Positions 36,850 to 47,029 of a stretch of DNA of 64,000 nucleotides are shown here, piece by piece. The translations under genes were made by a program, and so were the position numbers. The stretch is taken from assembly GCA_946807835.1 (NCBI GenBank), contig OX327693.1, positions 10,991,501 through 11,055,500 of the forward strand, in the 5' to 3' direction. Every line of letters starts with the position of its first letter. Position 1 is the first letter of the stretch. The notes under the pieces were generated by a model. It ran no database searches. It saw only the letters and a program-made list of their open reading frames with translations, and was not told where the DNA came from. The stretch is from Ailanthus altissimus (lineage: Eukaryota; Streptophyta; Magnoliopsida; Sapindales; Simaroubaceae).

Positions 36850-36886
36850 TTGGGTTGCCTTCCCAACAAGCGCTTCATTTAACGTC
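36850..36886 (-). promoter_or_regulatory. Conserved palindrome-hairpin motif, element B
   Basis: The minus strand holds GTTAAATGAAGCGCTTGTTG followed by GGAAGGCAACCCAAG. It combines the palindrome AAGCGCTT with an inverted repeat TTGGG/CCCAA. Equivalent motifs stand at 42536-42570 (C) and 60047-60081 (J). In Athila-type elements similar text lies near the end of pol. Its role is unknown. Confidence 0.6.
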
Positions 36887-37010
36887 GTCGGCTTAATGAG
36901 GTTCTTTCTACTCTTTATGAAGGATAATCGTTAATAGTAGAAGCATCTTTGTATGTAAGCTTGCTGGGCTTCTGCTCATTTGGCTTCCACATTCTTGCAC
37001 TTAGACCTCG

Positions 37011-37949
37011 GGCAGTGATAAAGGCAAATTTGTCATATATTTTCTCATATTTTTATTATTGATATTTTATGATTTTATGAGAATAGATGGCTATTTATGT
37101 GCTTTATTGTTATTTACAGGGACTAAGAGCAATTCGACGTCTATATCGGTTTGCTATTGATTGTATCATGTTTTATTTTTATTTTTATTGCTGTTCTCTT
37201 GTAGCCATGAGCTAAATTTATTTTGTAGGGTTAATACTTGAACTCAATATGTGTGCTTAATTGCCATATTTTTTTAATATTTAATAAACTTAGTCCTTTA
37301 TTATTTAAATTACTTGTGTTTAATGCTTCAATATATCTGGCCAATATATGGTGAATGATTTGGTAATATTATTGATAAACTCGGAAGAGGAATCATAATA
37401 TTTAGACCTAGGTAATTTGATGCATGATTGTAGAGTAACATTCATTGTTGTATGTGCAAGTTTCAATTTAGGATAGGAATATACCTAATTGGAATGTATG
37501 ATCAATAAGACCTAATCATAATGAATCTTAATTTATTACAAGTACCATAGGAATATAGGTATTTGGTAAATTAAGGTATACTTACATGACCTTGGAAGAG
37601 GCTTGTGAATACATTATTGTCTTGACCAATAATAAAGATTAAGTGAGTTAATATTAGAAGATTAATCATTAGAAAGCATATTAAGGGATAGTATTAATCC
37701 TAGGTTTTATCTACGTTGCTATCTCCCTATTCTCTTTGCATTGTGTTTTTGCCTTTATATTTTCTACATTCATTCTTAGGTTTTTATTTTTCTGAATAAT
37801 TATTAGGAAGACATAATTTTAGTAATTGGTTTAAAAGAAGAAATTATCCCTCTGGGTTCGACATCCGACTAATTAGTCCCTTTATTACTTGCATACGATA
37901 ATGTATACTTGCACTTAATTTTATGATATAGAAATATCGCATCAGGCAG
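37011..37949. repeat. Target duplications GGCAG flanking solo LTR S
   Basis: GGCAG at 37011-37015 and 37945-37949 bracket the solo LTR exactly. Confidence 0.9.
37016..37944 (+). repeat. Solo LTR S, 929 bp, in element B
   Basis: Begins TGATAAAGGC and ends TATCGCATCA with TG...CA termini and a perfect GGCAG duplication. The 3' part ('ttgcatacgataatgtatacttgcactta...gcatca') resembles the ends of the H and J LTRs, suggesting a gypsy (probably Athila-group) source in plus orientation. It lies between protease and the 3' noncoding region of B and is therefore younger than B. Confidence 0.85.
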
Positions 37950-38030
37950 CAACTTATTCTTCTTTCTTGTGCTTATTCGGAAAGACTTGAGTCTTAGACT
38001 GGTGAAAAGTTTCTCTTGTGGCATTTTCTT

Positions 38031-38640
38031 CTATCCTCTCATCAAACTGCTCTTTTTCTTCTTCTTTCTTCTCCTTCTATGCCTTAACACATTCTTTTTA
38101 ATGTGAGGGTTTAATATCTTCATGTCTTTGAGTTCTTTAGTGTTTAAGTGCACCACATCAATATTACAACAGTCTTCACCTTTAGCTGGCAACTTAATTT
38201 CCTTGAAGACTTTAAATGTTGCAATGTCATCTTGTATCCTCATGGTCATCTCCCCTTTTTGAACATCAATGATCGTATGTCCTGTAGCTAAGAAAGGTCT
38301 TCCAAGGATGATAGGGATCTCTTTATCTTCTTCCATGTCTAGAACAATGAAATCGACAGGAAAGATGAATTTATCCACCTTTACTAATACGTCTTCAATA
38401 ATTCCCTTCGGGTAGGCGAGAGAGCGATCAGCAAGTTGAAGTATGATATTAATCGATTTTTCTTCTCTCAAACCTAGCTTGTTGTAGACGGAAAGGGGCA
38501 TGAGATTAATGCTTGCTCCTAGATCGCATAGAGCTCTACCAAGATCATGATTGCCAATGGACCACGGTATGGTAAATCTCCCAGGATCTTTGAGCTTAGG
38601 AGGTAGCTTTTTCTAAAGAATAGTGCTACACTCTTCTGTT
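38031..38640 (-). pseudogene. Element B aspartic protease
   Basis: Athila-like protease that would process gag. Minus-strand reading: VALTEECSTIL, one stop (38613-38615) where relatives have Gln, KKLPPKLKDPGRFTIP, WSIGNHDLGRALCDLGASIN (active site D-L-G-A-S intact, about 38530), then an open frame of 156 codons (38031-38501) with YNKLGLREEKS, LQLADRSLAYPKGIIEDVLV, DKFIFPVDFIVLDMEED, IPIILGRPFLATGHTIIDVQ and a basic tail. A 1-bp loss near 38645 puts it out of frame with gag. No RT follows. Confidence 0.85.
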
Positions 38641-40414
38641 AATGCCACTGTCTATAATCCTCCAGTTTCGTCTTCTTGGTAAAGATGTTCTTCATGAACT
38701 TGACGTAACTAAGCATTTGTTCAAGTGCATTTGCAAAAGGGAGATTAATATGTAATTTCTTAAAAATATCAAGAAATGTAGAGAATTGCTTATCTAATCT
38801 CTTATTTTGCAGCCTCTGTGAAAATGGTGGAAGAGGTGTGAATGACTGCCAGGGCTGTTTCTGTACATTTTCTGCACTTGTGTACTGTTCATCTTTCTTT
38901 TTTACACTTTCAGGATTTCCTTGTTGCAATTTTTTAGTTTCAGCACTTGTTTTGCACCTCTGTAACCTTTGAGGAAAAGGAATAGGTGGTCTATATGGTT
39001 GCACATTTTCTTGTTGATCAACCCTCTCATTTTCCTTCATCTTTAGAAGTAGTGTTGGTAGTGTGTCATTATGTAAGATCTTACCACTTCGTAAGTTGAC
39101 GGCTTGGCATTGCTTTACACTTCCTTTTGGATTAGCTTCAGTATTACTTGGTAAAGTCCCTTGAGGTCGATTATTTAGTGCTGCAGCAAGTTGCCCCATT
39201 TGAGTCTCTAGATTTTTCAAAGATGCAGAATGGTTTTGTAGAATAGCATTATTCGACTTCATGTACAGCATAAACATATCTTTTAATGATGCTTTCTTTT
39301 CCTGTGGGGGATGAAATCCGGGTGGGTTTGGTTTAAGTTGCTAGCCTTGGTTGCCACCCCAAGCAAATTTTGGATGATTTCTTCGCCCCGGATTATAGTA
39401 ATTTGAATGTGGATTATTCTGCTGTCTATTATGGTTTCCCACATAGTTTGCTGACTCCATGCATTGCCCATTTAAATGATTATCGCCACAGAAGTCACAA
39501 GTCACAATCTGGGTCTTGATAGCATTCATAGAATCAAACCTCTTGGTTAATATGTTGATCTGCGTAGCTAATGCATTAAATGCATCAATCTCATGAACTC
39601 CAGCAACCTTCCTTGGTGTGACTCTTTCAGCAGGCCATTGATAGCTATTAGATGCCATCTCATCTAATAACTCATATGCTTTATCTGTGGACTTATTCAT
39701 CAGAGCTCCTCCAGCAGCGGCATCGATAATTGTCCTTAAATAACCCACTAGCCCATTGTAGAACGTCTAGACTAATAACCATTTCGGAACTCTATGATGG
39801 GGACACTTCCTGAACATGTCCTTGAATCGATCTCATGCTTCGTATAATGACTCACCTTCAATCTATACAAATGAGGTAATATCATTCCTCATATTAGCTA
39901 TCTTCGCTGGTGGGAAAAACTTCGCTAAGAACTTCTGTGCTAGGTCTTCCTACGTCAATATAGATCCTAACGGCAATGACATCAACTAACTTTTAGCTTT
40001 GTCCCTTAAGGAAAAAGAGAATAGTTGCAACCTGATGGCATCATCTGAAACCCCATTAAACTTGAATGTATCGCAAATCTCCAAGAAGTTCACGATATGC
40101 ATGTTGGGATCATCATTGGGAGCTCCACTGAATTGCACAGACACTTTAAGCATCTGAATAGTACTTGACTTGATTTCAAAGTTGTTTGCATTAATAGTGG
40201 GGCGCCTAATACTAGACTGAATGCCTTCTGTTGTAGGAACAACATAATCCCTCAACGATTTCTTCGGATACATAGGTTCAAATATTGGATTATCAATGTT
40301 GTCGTGATTCTCTGCCATATTTTTGTTTTGATGTTGTTCTTGACGAAGTCTCAGGAATGTCCTTTCAATCTCAGGATCAAAAGACGTTAAATTTTCACTC
40401 TTGGTTCTTCGCAT
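38639..40414 (-). pseudogene. Element B gag
   Basis: Athila-like gag, about 590 codons in one frame from ATG at 40414 (MRRTKSENLTSFDPEIERTF). Motifs in order: YVVPTTEGIQSSI, FEIKSSTIQMLK, APNDDPNMH, SLRDKAKS, LAQKFLAKFFPPAKIANMRN, KCPHHRVPKWLLV, TFYNGLVGYLRTIIDAAAGG, YELLDEMASNSYQWPAE, a zinc knuckle CDFCGDNHLNGQC (about 39500; C-x2-C-x4-H-x4-C intact), then NYVGNHNRQQ and a Gln-rich tail. Six in-frame stops (39986, 39950, 39863, 39833, 39767, 39341) all sit at expected Trp or Gln codons. No frameshift occurs in gag itself, which is unusually well preserved here. Confidence 0.9.
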
Positions 40415-40551
40415 GAACTGTCAAAACAAAAAAAAAAATACAAATGGTGACTAGAATGGAAAAGGAACTATAATAATAATGCAATAAAATAAATATGTAG
40501 TAAAAGTAAGATAGTATGGTATTAGTATCAATCTAAGATTAGATAAAATAA

Positions 40552-40569
40552 TCCCCGGCAACGGCGCCA
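40552..40569 (-). promoter_or_regulatory. Element B primer binding site, tRNA-Asp
   Basis: The minus strand reads TGGCGCCGTTGCCGGGGA, a perfect complement to the 3' end of plant tRNA-Asp(GUC) as I know it, placed six bases inside the 5' LTR. This primer choice is typical of Athila-group elements. Confidence 0.9.
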
Positions 40570-40575
40570 AAATCT

Positions 40576-41942
40576 TGATGTCTAATTTAATGACCTAGCG
40601 CAAGTGCACGCTTTTTGTATCAAGTAATATAAGACTAAGTCTAGATTATCAATCCCACAGAGACTATTGTTTCTATTTCCTTCAATCGAATACTAAAATT
40701 ACTCTACTTTACCTTTATCTAGACTAACTTCAAGGATGGAGTTTAACTAATTAAATTATTGCTATTGAACTGGACCTAATTAAAATATTACAAATACTTA
40801 GATATAGAATTTACTCAATTGATAAGTAATCTAGGGTATCGACGCATCCCCTAGTAGTTCTTTGAATGCTTTAACCCTTTAGTTATTTTCTTTTTACCAA
40901 TTGATTGGCTAGACACTGATTTCATCATAAGCTTCTGTTGACAGTCGAATGACAATATCACACCTTAACAATTACCTATATGTCTATGGTAATTCGAATA
41001 AGATGCAACTCATTAAGATTAAGTCTAATCAAACCATACATGTCATCTAGGTATATGTCTATCCTAGATGGAACTCATAGATATTATCCTATGATTATGT
41101 ATCAACCTACCATAGGCTAAACACATGATTCCTTTCGTCAAAGTCATCATGGTTCCTAAACAATCAAAGTAGTAATCAAGTATAATGAAAGCATTAAGCA
41201 TAGATAAATTGTATCAATTAAGGGATAAAAGTTCATAACTAAGAGATTAAAAGAATCAATTACATACTAGGTTCAATAACGTCTAACCCTAGATCAAAAG
41301 AAATTAGTTCATGTTCAAAATAAGAATATCAAAACAAAAGTATGAAAATATAATGAATGAAATCATCTCTTAAAAGTAAGGAATAAAACAAAACAAGTGA
41401 TGCCTTGAGTTGTTCTTCTTCCTCTTGTCTTGATTGCTCAAGCGTTGATTCCCTAATCTTTAATCTTCAAAAACTTCACCTTGATCTCTTGGCTTGAATG
41501 TGTGTTTGTTGCTTGTGTTCTTCTCCTTTCTAAGTCTCTCTATTTTTGCCTCAAAAGAGTGTTTATGTTGCTATGAGAAACCCTAGGCACGAGGAGCTTT
41601 GAATCCCCCTTGAATAGGCGAGTTTAGAAGGGTATTTAAACATTCGCATGGGCGTCGTGATGCTGGAGGCTCAGCACTGCGGCGCTGGGCACGAGTACAG
41701 GTCTGCCAAGACGTCGACGAGCACTGCGGCGCCTACCCACCTGCTGTTCGTTACTTTCGTATTTTGAGTGTAACTTCTTCGTTTGACTTCCGATGTGCCT
41801 TCCGTTTGTTCCTATGCATCACATTTTCCATCATGCATCTGTTTATGATCAGAAAACACAATTAAATAGTCAAATACATATAAGGTGGAGCAAAATACGA
41901 AAGTTAAGTACAAATCCTACTAGTACTTTTATGCCCTTATCA
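40576..41942 (-). repeat. Element B 5' LTR, 1367 bp
   Basis: Starts TGATGTC and ends CCCTTATCA, flanked on the right by the ACTCT duplication. Its GC-rich island (41641-41755) is arranged differently from that of the partner LTR. Confidence 0.9.
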
Positions 41943-41947
41943 ACTCT
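41943..41947. repeat. Target-site duplication of element B (right)
   Basis: ACTCT, identical to 33846-33850. Element C sequence resumes immediately after. Confidence 0.9.
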
Positions 41948-43025
41948 TCACGTGTTTCCTAGGATTTCATATCAAATGGTAATTATAAAAGTTCTATAGT
42001 ATTGGTCCTTAAGACTGTGGTGTACTACTTAAGTATCAGTATCTCTAAGTAATAATTTAACTAAATACAAGTTTTATCTCCATGTGCTAAAAAATATATG
42101 ATTAAAAAAAATGTGGAAATGAGTTCAAGATTCTTGGTATAAGAATTGTATTAAGTGTCTATCATTTTCTAGGGACTTGAAAAAAATAAGTTCATACAAA
42201 ATATTCTATTTCTTATGATGAACAAAGATCATCATCTCAACAAAAAACTAACAACTTAAAAAAAATTAACATGCATATTTACCAAAAAATTTATACAGGA
42301 TAATTGTTTCCATCTACCAAACTTAAATTTGAAATTAGAGTAAGAAACTTTGCTGGTAAATAAAAGTTTAATAGTGCAACGTTTGTATCTCGATGTGACT
42401 GTGTTTTTCCTATTTCTTAATGCTTGTAATTGCTTATATTGCCCTTTAAATTCTTATCTTGTTGTCTTAACAGTAAATGAAAAGAAAATAAAGTAAGTAA
42501 AAATAAAAATAAGTAAACATAAAAGTAAAATTTACTTGGGTTACCTCCTAAGAAGTGCTTGATTTAACGTCATCGACTTGACAGAGGATTCTCTATTCTT
42601 ATGGTGAATCAAAGTAGATGGTAAAGACATGTTGGAATGTATGCTTGCTAGCACTTCTCTTTGTGGACTTCCATAGTCTCGAAATCAAGCTTTGGATAGT
42701 AAATTTTACTCCATTTTTATTGTGCTTCCCCAAAAAGAGTTTAATCTTAGACTAGAGAAAAGAGTTTCTTTTGCACATGTCTTTGAACCTTTCATGAAAA
42801 TTCTTCTTATGCTTCTTTTTTCTTTTCCTTCTATACCTTAGTGCTTTTTTTTTTTAAATTTATGGATTCATTTCTTCCATCACTTTTTACAGCAATGTTT
42901 GTTGTTTATTATAGGGATATGCTATATTAATGCTAAAACAATTTTTATTTATTATAGGCAACTTGATTTCTTTAAAGACCTTAAATGTTACTATTTTATC
43001 TTGTACCCTTATTGTCAATAATGGT
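41948..43025 (-). other. Element C 3' noncoding region, upstream part
   Basis: Matches 36215-36850 of B (e.g. 'cctaggatttcat', 'agactgtggtgtactacttaag') and continues past the shared motif at 42536-42570 into the end of the protease region. Noncoding. Confidence 0.65.
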
Positions 43026-43445
43026 TCATTTGGTAGCTAGGAATGGTCTTTTAAGGATGATTAGAATCTTCTTGTCTTCTTCTATATCCAAAACAATTAA
43101 ATCTATAAGAAAAATAAACTTGTCAACCTTTACCAAAATATCTTTAATGATATCTCTTGGATATGTAAACGAGCGAATAACAAGTTGCAAGGTGAAATTT
43201 GTAGGTTTGGCCTCCCCCAAATCTAACTTCTTGTAAATAGATAGTAGCATGAGGTTTATGCTTACCTTCAATGCACATAAAGCCTTACCAAAGTTCTGAT
43301 TGCCAATGACATATGGGATGGTAAAACTACAAGGATCTTTTATCTTAAGCAGTAGTTTCTTTCGTAGAATAACACTATACTCTTCAGTCAAAGCCATAAT
43401 ATCATAATCCTTCAGTTTCTTCTTCTTCGAAATAATGCTCTTCAT
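43026..43445 (-). pseudogene. Element C aspartic protease
   Basis: An open frame of 139 codons homologous to element B protease: YDIMALTEEYSVILRKKLL, LKIKDPCSFTIPYVIGNQNF, GKALCALKVSINLM, IYKKLDLGEAKPTNF, YPRDIIKDILVKVDKFIF, LIVLDIEEDKKILIILKRPF. The active site D-L-G-A-S reads A-L-K-V-S, so the catalytic Asp and Gly are lost although the frame is open. The open frame therefore does not mean a working enzyme. Confidence 0.8.
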
Positions 43446-45350
43446 AAAATGGATGTAGCTAGGTATTTGTTCAAAGACATCTACAAAAGGAAGATTTATC
43501 CTCTAGTTTCTTATTCTTTGAAAGAATGCTTTTTATAAACTTGATGAAGCTAGACATTTGTTCAAGTGTGTCTGCAAAAGAAATATTTATATATAATTTC
43601 TTAAATATTTCAAGAAATTTTAAGAAATACTTATCTAGTTTCTTCTTTTGCAGTCTCTGAGGAAACGGTGGAGATGGATTAAAAGTTTGTACTGTATTGT
43701 TCTACATGTTGCTGCTCGTGTTTTTTGCTATGTATGTATTTTTGTTGTACTTCTGTATTTTTATGCACTTCTACACCGGTTTCTACATTTATTTATAAAC
43801 TTTTCTTTTGTTGAGTTCTTGTTCCTACATTTTTTTCTGCACTATTTTGCTATTAATTTTCTACTTCTACTCTTGTTTTACACCTCTGCAGTCTTTGAGG
43901 AAAAGGTACTGAAATTACGTAAGGATGAACATCTTCTTTCTATACCACCTTCTCTTTTTTTCTTACTATTTTGTATACTTGATGATGGTGGTTGAGATGT
44001 ATTATCTTGTAAATGTTTACCACTTCTTAAAGAGATAGCTTGACATTACTTGACACTCCCTTTAGGATTGGTCTTAGTATTACTTGGTAAAGTTTCTTGA
44101 TGTTGCTTATTCAAACTGTATCGAGTTATCCTGAGTCTTTAAATTCTTCAAATTGGTAGAATGACTTTGTATAATGGCATCATTTGATTTCATATAATGT
44201 AGGAGCTGTCTTCTTAGACTGGTTTGGTTTCTTGTGATGGCTGGAATCTTATGGGGTTTATTGGTCTAGATGGATGCCCATGGTTGTTAGTCCAAGAGAT
44301 GTTTAGATGATCTCTCTACCCCGAATTGTAGAAGTTTGAATATGGATTGTTCTGCTATTGATTAAACTTTCCTATATAACTTGTTGACTCCATGCACCAT
44401 CTATTCATGTAATTATCACCACAGAAATCACAAGTTACATGCCAAGCTTTGACCGTATTTTGTGCATCAAACTTCGTGGATGATATATTGATTTAATTTA
44501 CCAACAAATTGAATGCATCAATCTCATGAACACCAGTAACTTTCTTATATATCACTCTTTCAACTAGCCATTGGTAATTATTTGACAGCATCTCCTCTGA
44601 CAAATCATATGCCTCATCTGTAAATTTATTTATCAAAGCTCCTTCAATGGCTACATCTACAATGGTCTTCAAATGACCTATTAGTCCATTGTAGAATGTT
44701 TGGACTAATAGCTATTTAGGATCCCATGATGAGAACACTTCTTTAATATATCCTTAAACAATTCTCATGTTTTATACAGAGATTCACCATCAAACTAACT
44801 AAATGAGGGGATGTCATTCCTCATCTTTGCAGCCTTCGTTGATAGGAAAAATTTTGCAAAAAATTTTGACCGTAAGTTATCCTATGTTAATATGGATCCG
44901 AACAGCAATGACATCAACCAACCCATAGCCTTATCCCTTAAAGAGAAAGAGAATAACCTTAGTCTGATGGCATCATCTAAAACTTTGTTATACTTGAATG
45001 TATTGTAAATCTCCACAAAATTTATGATATGCATTTTAGGATCATCATTCGGAGCGCCACTGAATTGTACAAAATCTTTAGGTATTTAGATAGTACTCAG
45101 CTTGATTTCATAGTTATTTGCATTGACTATCAATTACCAAATACTAGAGTGAATTCCCTTTATTGTAGAGATGGCGTAATTCTTTAAATATCTTTGTTGT
45201 TCTACTGTATGCTTATCAAATAGGATTATTGATGTGATCTTTTATGGTAAAGGGTTGGTATTGTTCACGTTAAAGTCTTCGGAATGTTCTTTCAATCTCA
45301 GAATCAAAAGACGTCAAATCTTTGCTTTTCGTTCTTTGCAAGAACTGTCA
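43446..45350 (-). pseudogene. Element C gag
   Basis: Homologous to element B gag but more broken. Recognisable on the minus strand: decayed MNGWCMES..NYIGKF after a knuckle-like CDFCGDN (about 44430), NNYQWLVERVIYKKVTGVHEIDAF (about 44580-44520), TFYNGLIGHLKTIVDVA (about 44690), FGSAPNDDPKMH (about 45040), and FLKDLTSFDSEIERTFRRL near 45310. A segment of about 100 bp near the protease side is present twice (43440-43480 and 43530-43600: 'atgctttttataaacttgatgaagctag...'), a local duplication. Stops and frameshifts are frequent. Confidence 0.7.
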
Positions 45351-45436
45351 AAACTAAATTTAAAACAAATAAAGTAAATAAAAAATTCTTAATTAAAAGT
45401 AAGATAGTTTGGTATTAGTATTGATCTAAGAATAGA

Positions 45437-45787
45437 TAAAGATGTTAGCTTGACTCTAATATCGTTATAAGCCTCTATCGATGGTCAGATAAGTATATTG
45501 CATCCTAACAAATACCTATATGTCTAAGGTAATTAGAATAGAATGAAATTCATTAAGAATAAGTCTATCAATGCCATATATGCTATATGAGAATATTTTT
45601 ATCCTACATAAAACTTATACTAGTTACCCTATGATCATGTGTCAAACTATCTTAGGCAAAACACATAAATTCCTCTGTTGAGTTCACTATGGTTCCTCAA
45701 ACAATCAATATATTGGCTAGATATAAAAAAAAAGTATTAAACACAAGATAGAGTGAACAACCTCTTTATTAAGTTCATAAAATAAAA
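45437..45787 (-). repeat. Element C 5' LTR, middle fragment
   Basis: Matches the B and C LTR interior ('gactctaatatcgttataagcctctatcgatggtcagat', 'aacaatcaatatattggctagatataa'). Both LTR ends and the primer site are missing: at 45437 gag leader is joined straight to LTR interior, and at 45788 the sequence changes to copia element G. Confidence 0.7.
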
Positions 45788-46371
45788 GACCATATACACA
45801 TCCTCAAAGTTCACTATTGAGAAATGCATTATTAACATTTACTTGCCTTACTTCCCATCTATTCATCACAGTCAGACTAAGCATTACTCTCACTGTGGGT
45901 GTTTTTGCCACTGGACTGAATGTTTCAAAGTAGTAAATTCCTGCTACTTGATGATAGCCTTTTGTTACCAATATAGCTTTGTATCTTCTTAGAGTCCCTC
46001 TGACTTGTATTTCACTTTGTACACCCATTTACTGCCAACTAACTTTGTATTCACATTGGCCATAAAATCTATTTTGCCTTTTCTTAAGTCAAGTATTTTT
46101 TTTCCACTTTTTTATGACTTGTATTTATCAGAGATTGGAACAAACTCCCAAGTTTTTTTATTCACAAGGGCCTTATATTCTGTTTCTATAACCTTATCCA
46201 TTATTAGTTTTCTAAAGAGTTTTCTACTTAAGTAGGGATCTCTTGTGAGTTATAGATAGTAGAGATGGTGGAGTTGAGCTATGTTTTTGGCTTGAAAATA
46301 CTAGCTTTGGATCTGGTGATCATAAAAGGTATTGATGTGGTTGGTTTCTAAGTTTAAGTTGAAGAAAGAAA
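45788..46371 (-). pseudogene. Element G reverse transcriptase, N-terminal fragment
   Basis: Minus-strand reading: PFMITRSKASIFKPKT (about 46335), DKVIETEYKALVNKKTWEFVP (about 46200), then an open stretch of 74 codons (45804-46028) with GVQSEIQVRGTLRRYKAILV, KGYHQVAGIYYFETFSPVAK, TPTVRVMLSLTVMNRWEVRQ and NVNNAFLNSEL. It breaks off before the catalytic YVDD, at the junction with the element C LTR fragment. Confidence 0.8.
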
Positions 46372-46616
46372 ATTATTGTTATGTGTTATTGATAAGGCGT
46401 AATTGTATAAACTATTTTATCTTCCTAACTTGATATTTGTTCAATTTATTTCAATAATTGGGCTATTTATGCATATTAATGTTGTTTTATAGGTTGAAGC
46501 ATTATCGGAGCAAAAATACCAGAAAACGGACACAAATGGGAGCATTAGAGATAAAAATACAAATGGAGGCACTGTTGCTTCAATTGCAGAAAGTGAGCGC
46601 CGCGGCATTGAATCGC

Positions 46617-46630
46617 AGCGCCGCGGCGCT
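46617..46630. repeat. GC palindrome in solo LTR H
   Basis: AGCGCCGCGGCGCT is perfectly self-complementary. It lies about 230 bp into the LTR, the same relative position as the GC-rich island of the B LTRs, and a partial copy ('gcgccgcggcat') lies just upstream. Confidence 0.9.
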
Positions 46631-46681
46631 GAATTCTGGGCACTCCTTAAGGGCATTTTTGTCCTCTTTTTGCAACCCTAC

Positions 46682-46691
46682 CTATATAAAC
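46682..46691 (+). promoter_or_regulatory. Probable TATA box of LTR H
   Basis: CTATATAAAC about 295 bp into the LTR and 50 bp past the GC palindrome; a good match to a plant TATA box. Confidence 0.55.
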
Positions 46692-47029
46692 ACCCATTGT
46701 TTAGCCAAAGAAAAAAAAGAGGGGAGTAAAGGCACGAAATTGAAAGGAGGAGAAGGCTTGAGCTCCAATTGAAGGAGAAGAAATGATGTCTCCAAGGTTT
46801 CATGTGCATCATTGAAGACAATTGAAGAATTGAAACCTTGGAGACATCCCAAATTCGATTTTCCCTTTCCTTTTCTTTGTTTTTATCCTTTGTTGTCATT
46901 TCAATTATGAATATTAGTTTTAATGAGATGTATCTATGGATGGTTGGATAATTATAGTTATGGTTGGATTTTCATGTGATTAAACTTGATTCCAAGGATT
47001 GATGTAGTTTTATTGATATTATGTTTGGA

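Larger units (their letters stand above)
35257..37010 (-). other. Element B 3' noncoding region
   Basis: Between solo LTR S and the polypurine tract. No reading frame of note. It contains a (TG)n run (35485-35503) and is alignable with C (32908-33845, 41948-42530) and J (60090-61650). The hairpin-bearing motif at 36850-36886 marks its upstream side. Confidence 0.7.
33851..41942 (-). mobile_element. Element B: complete non-autonomous gag-protease element, Athila-like
   Basis: 8092 bp on the minus strand between perfect ACTCT duplications. It has LTRs of 1391 and 1367 bp, a tRNA-Asp primer site, gag, protease, about 2.6 kb of 3' noncoding DNA (excluding solo LTR S), and a polypurine tract. There is no RT, RNase H or integrase anywhere in the interior. 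Athila assignment rests on gag and protease wording and on the primer site. The gag-protease frame has only seven stops and one frameshift, so this is the youngest long element here. It sits in element C, its own relative. Confidence 0.85.
31490..45787 (-). mobile_element. Element C: Athila-like gag-protease element split by element B
   Basis: Minus strand. 3' LTR 31490-32893, interior 32894-33850 and 41948-45436, and a middle fragment of the 5' LTR at 45437-45787. It carries gag and protease but no RT or integrase, like B and J. Its primer site and the adjoining third of the 5' LTR are deleted, and the outer LTR end is lost at the junction with copia element G. It is more decayed than B, consistent with B having inserted later. 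Confidence 0.75.

Noticed and set aside
40552..40569. Possible tRNA-Asp gene fragment
   Set aside because: Only the 18-nt complement of the tRNA 3' end is present, at the exact primer-site position next to an LTR.
43648..43995. 115-codon hydrophobic plus-strand frame
   Set aside because: It is the antisense of the element C gag tail; the hydrophobic look comes from reversed Lys/Gln-rich codons.
46458..46772. 104-codon plus-strand open frame over the GC palindrome
   Set aside because: Lies in the U3/R part of solo LTR H and spans the TATA box; a by-product of the GC-rich repeat.
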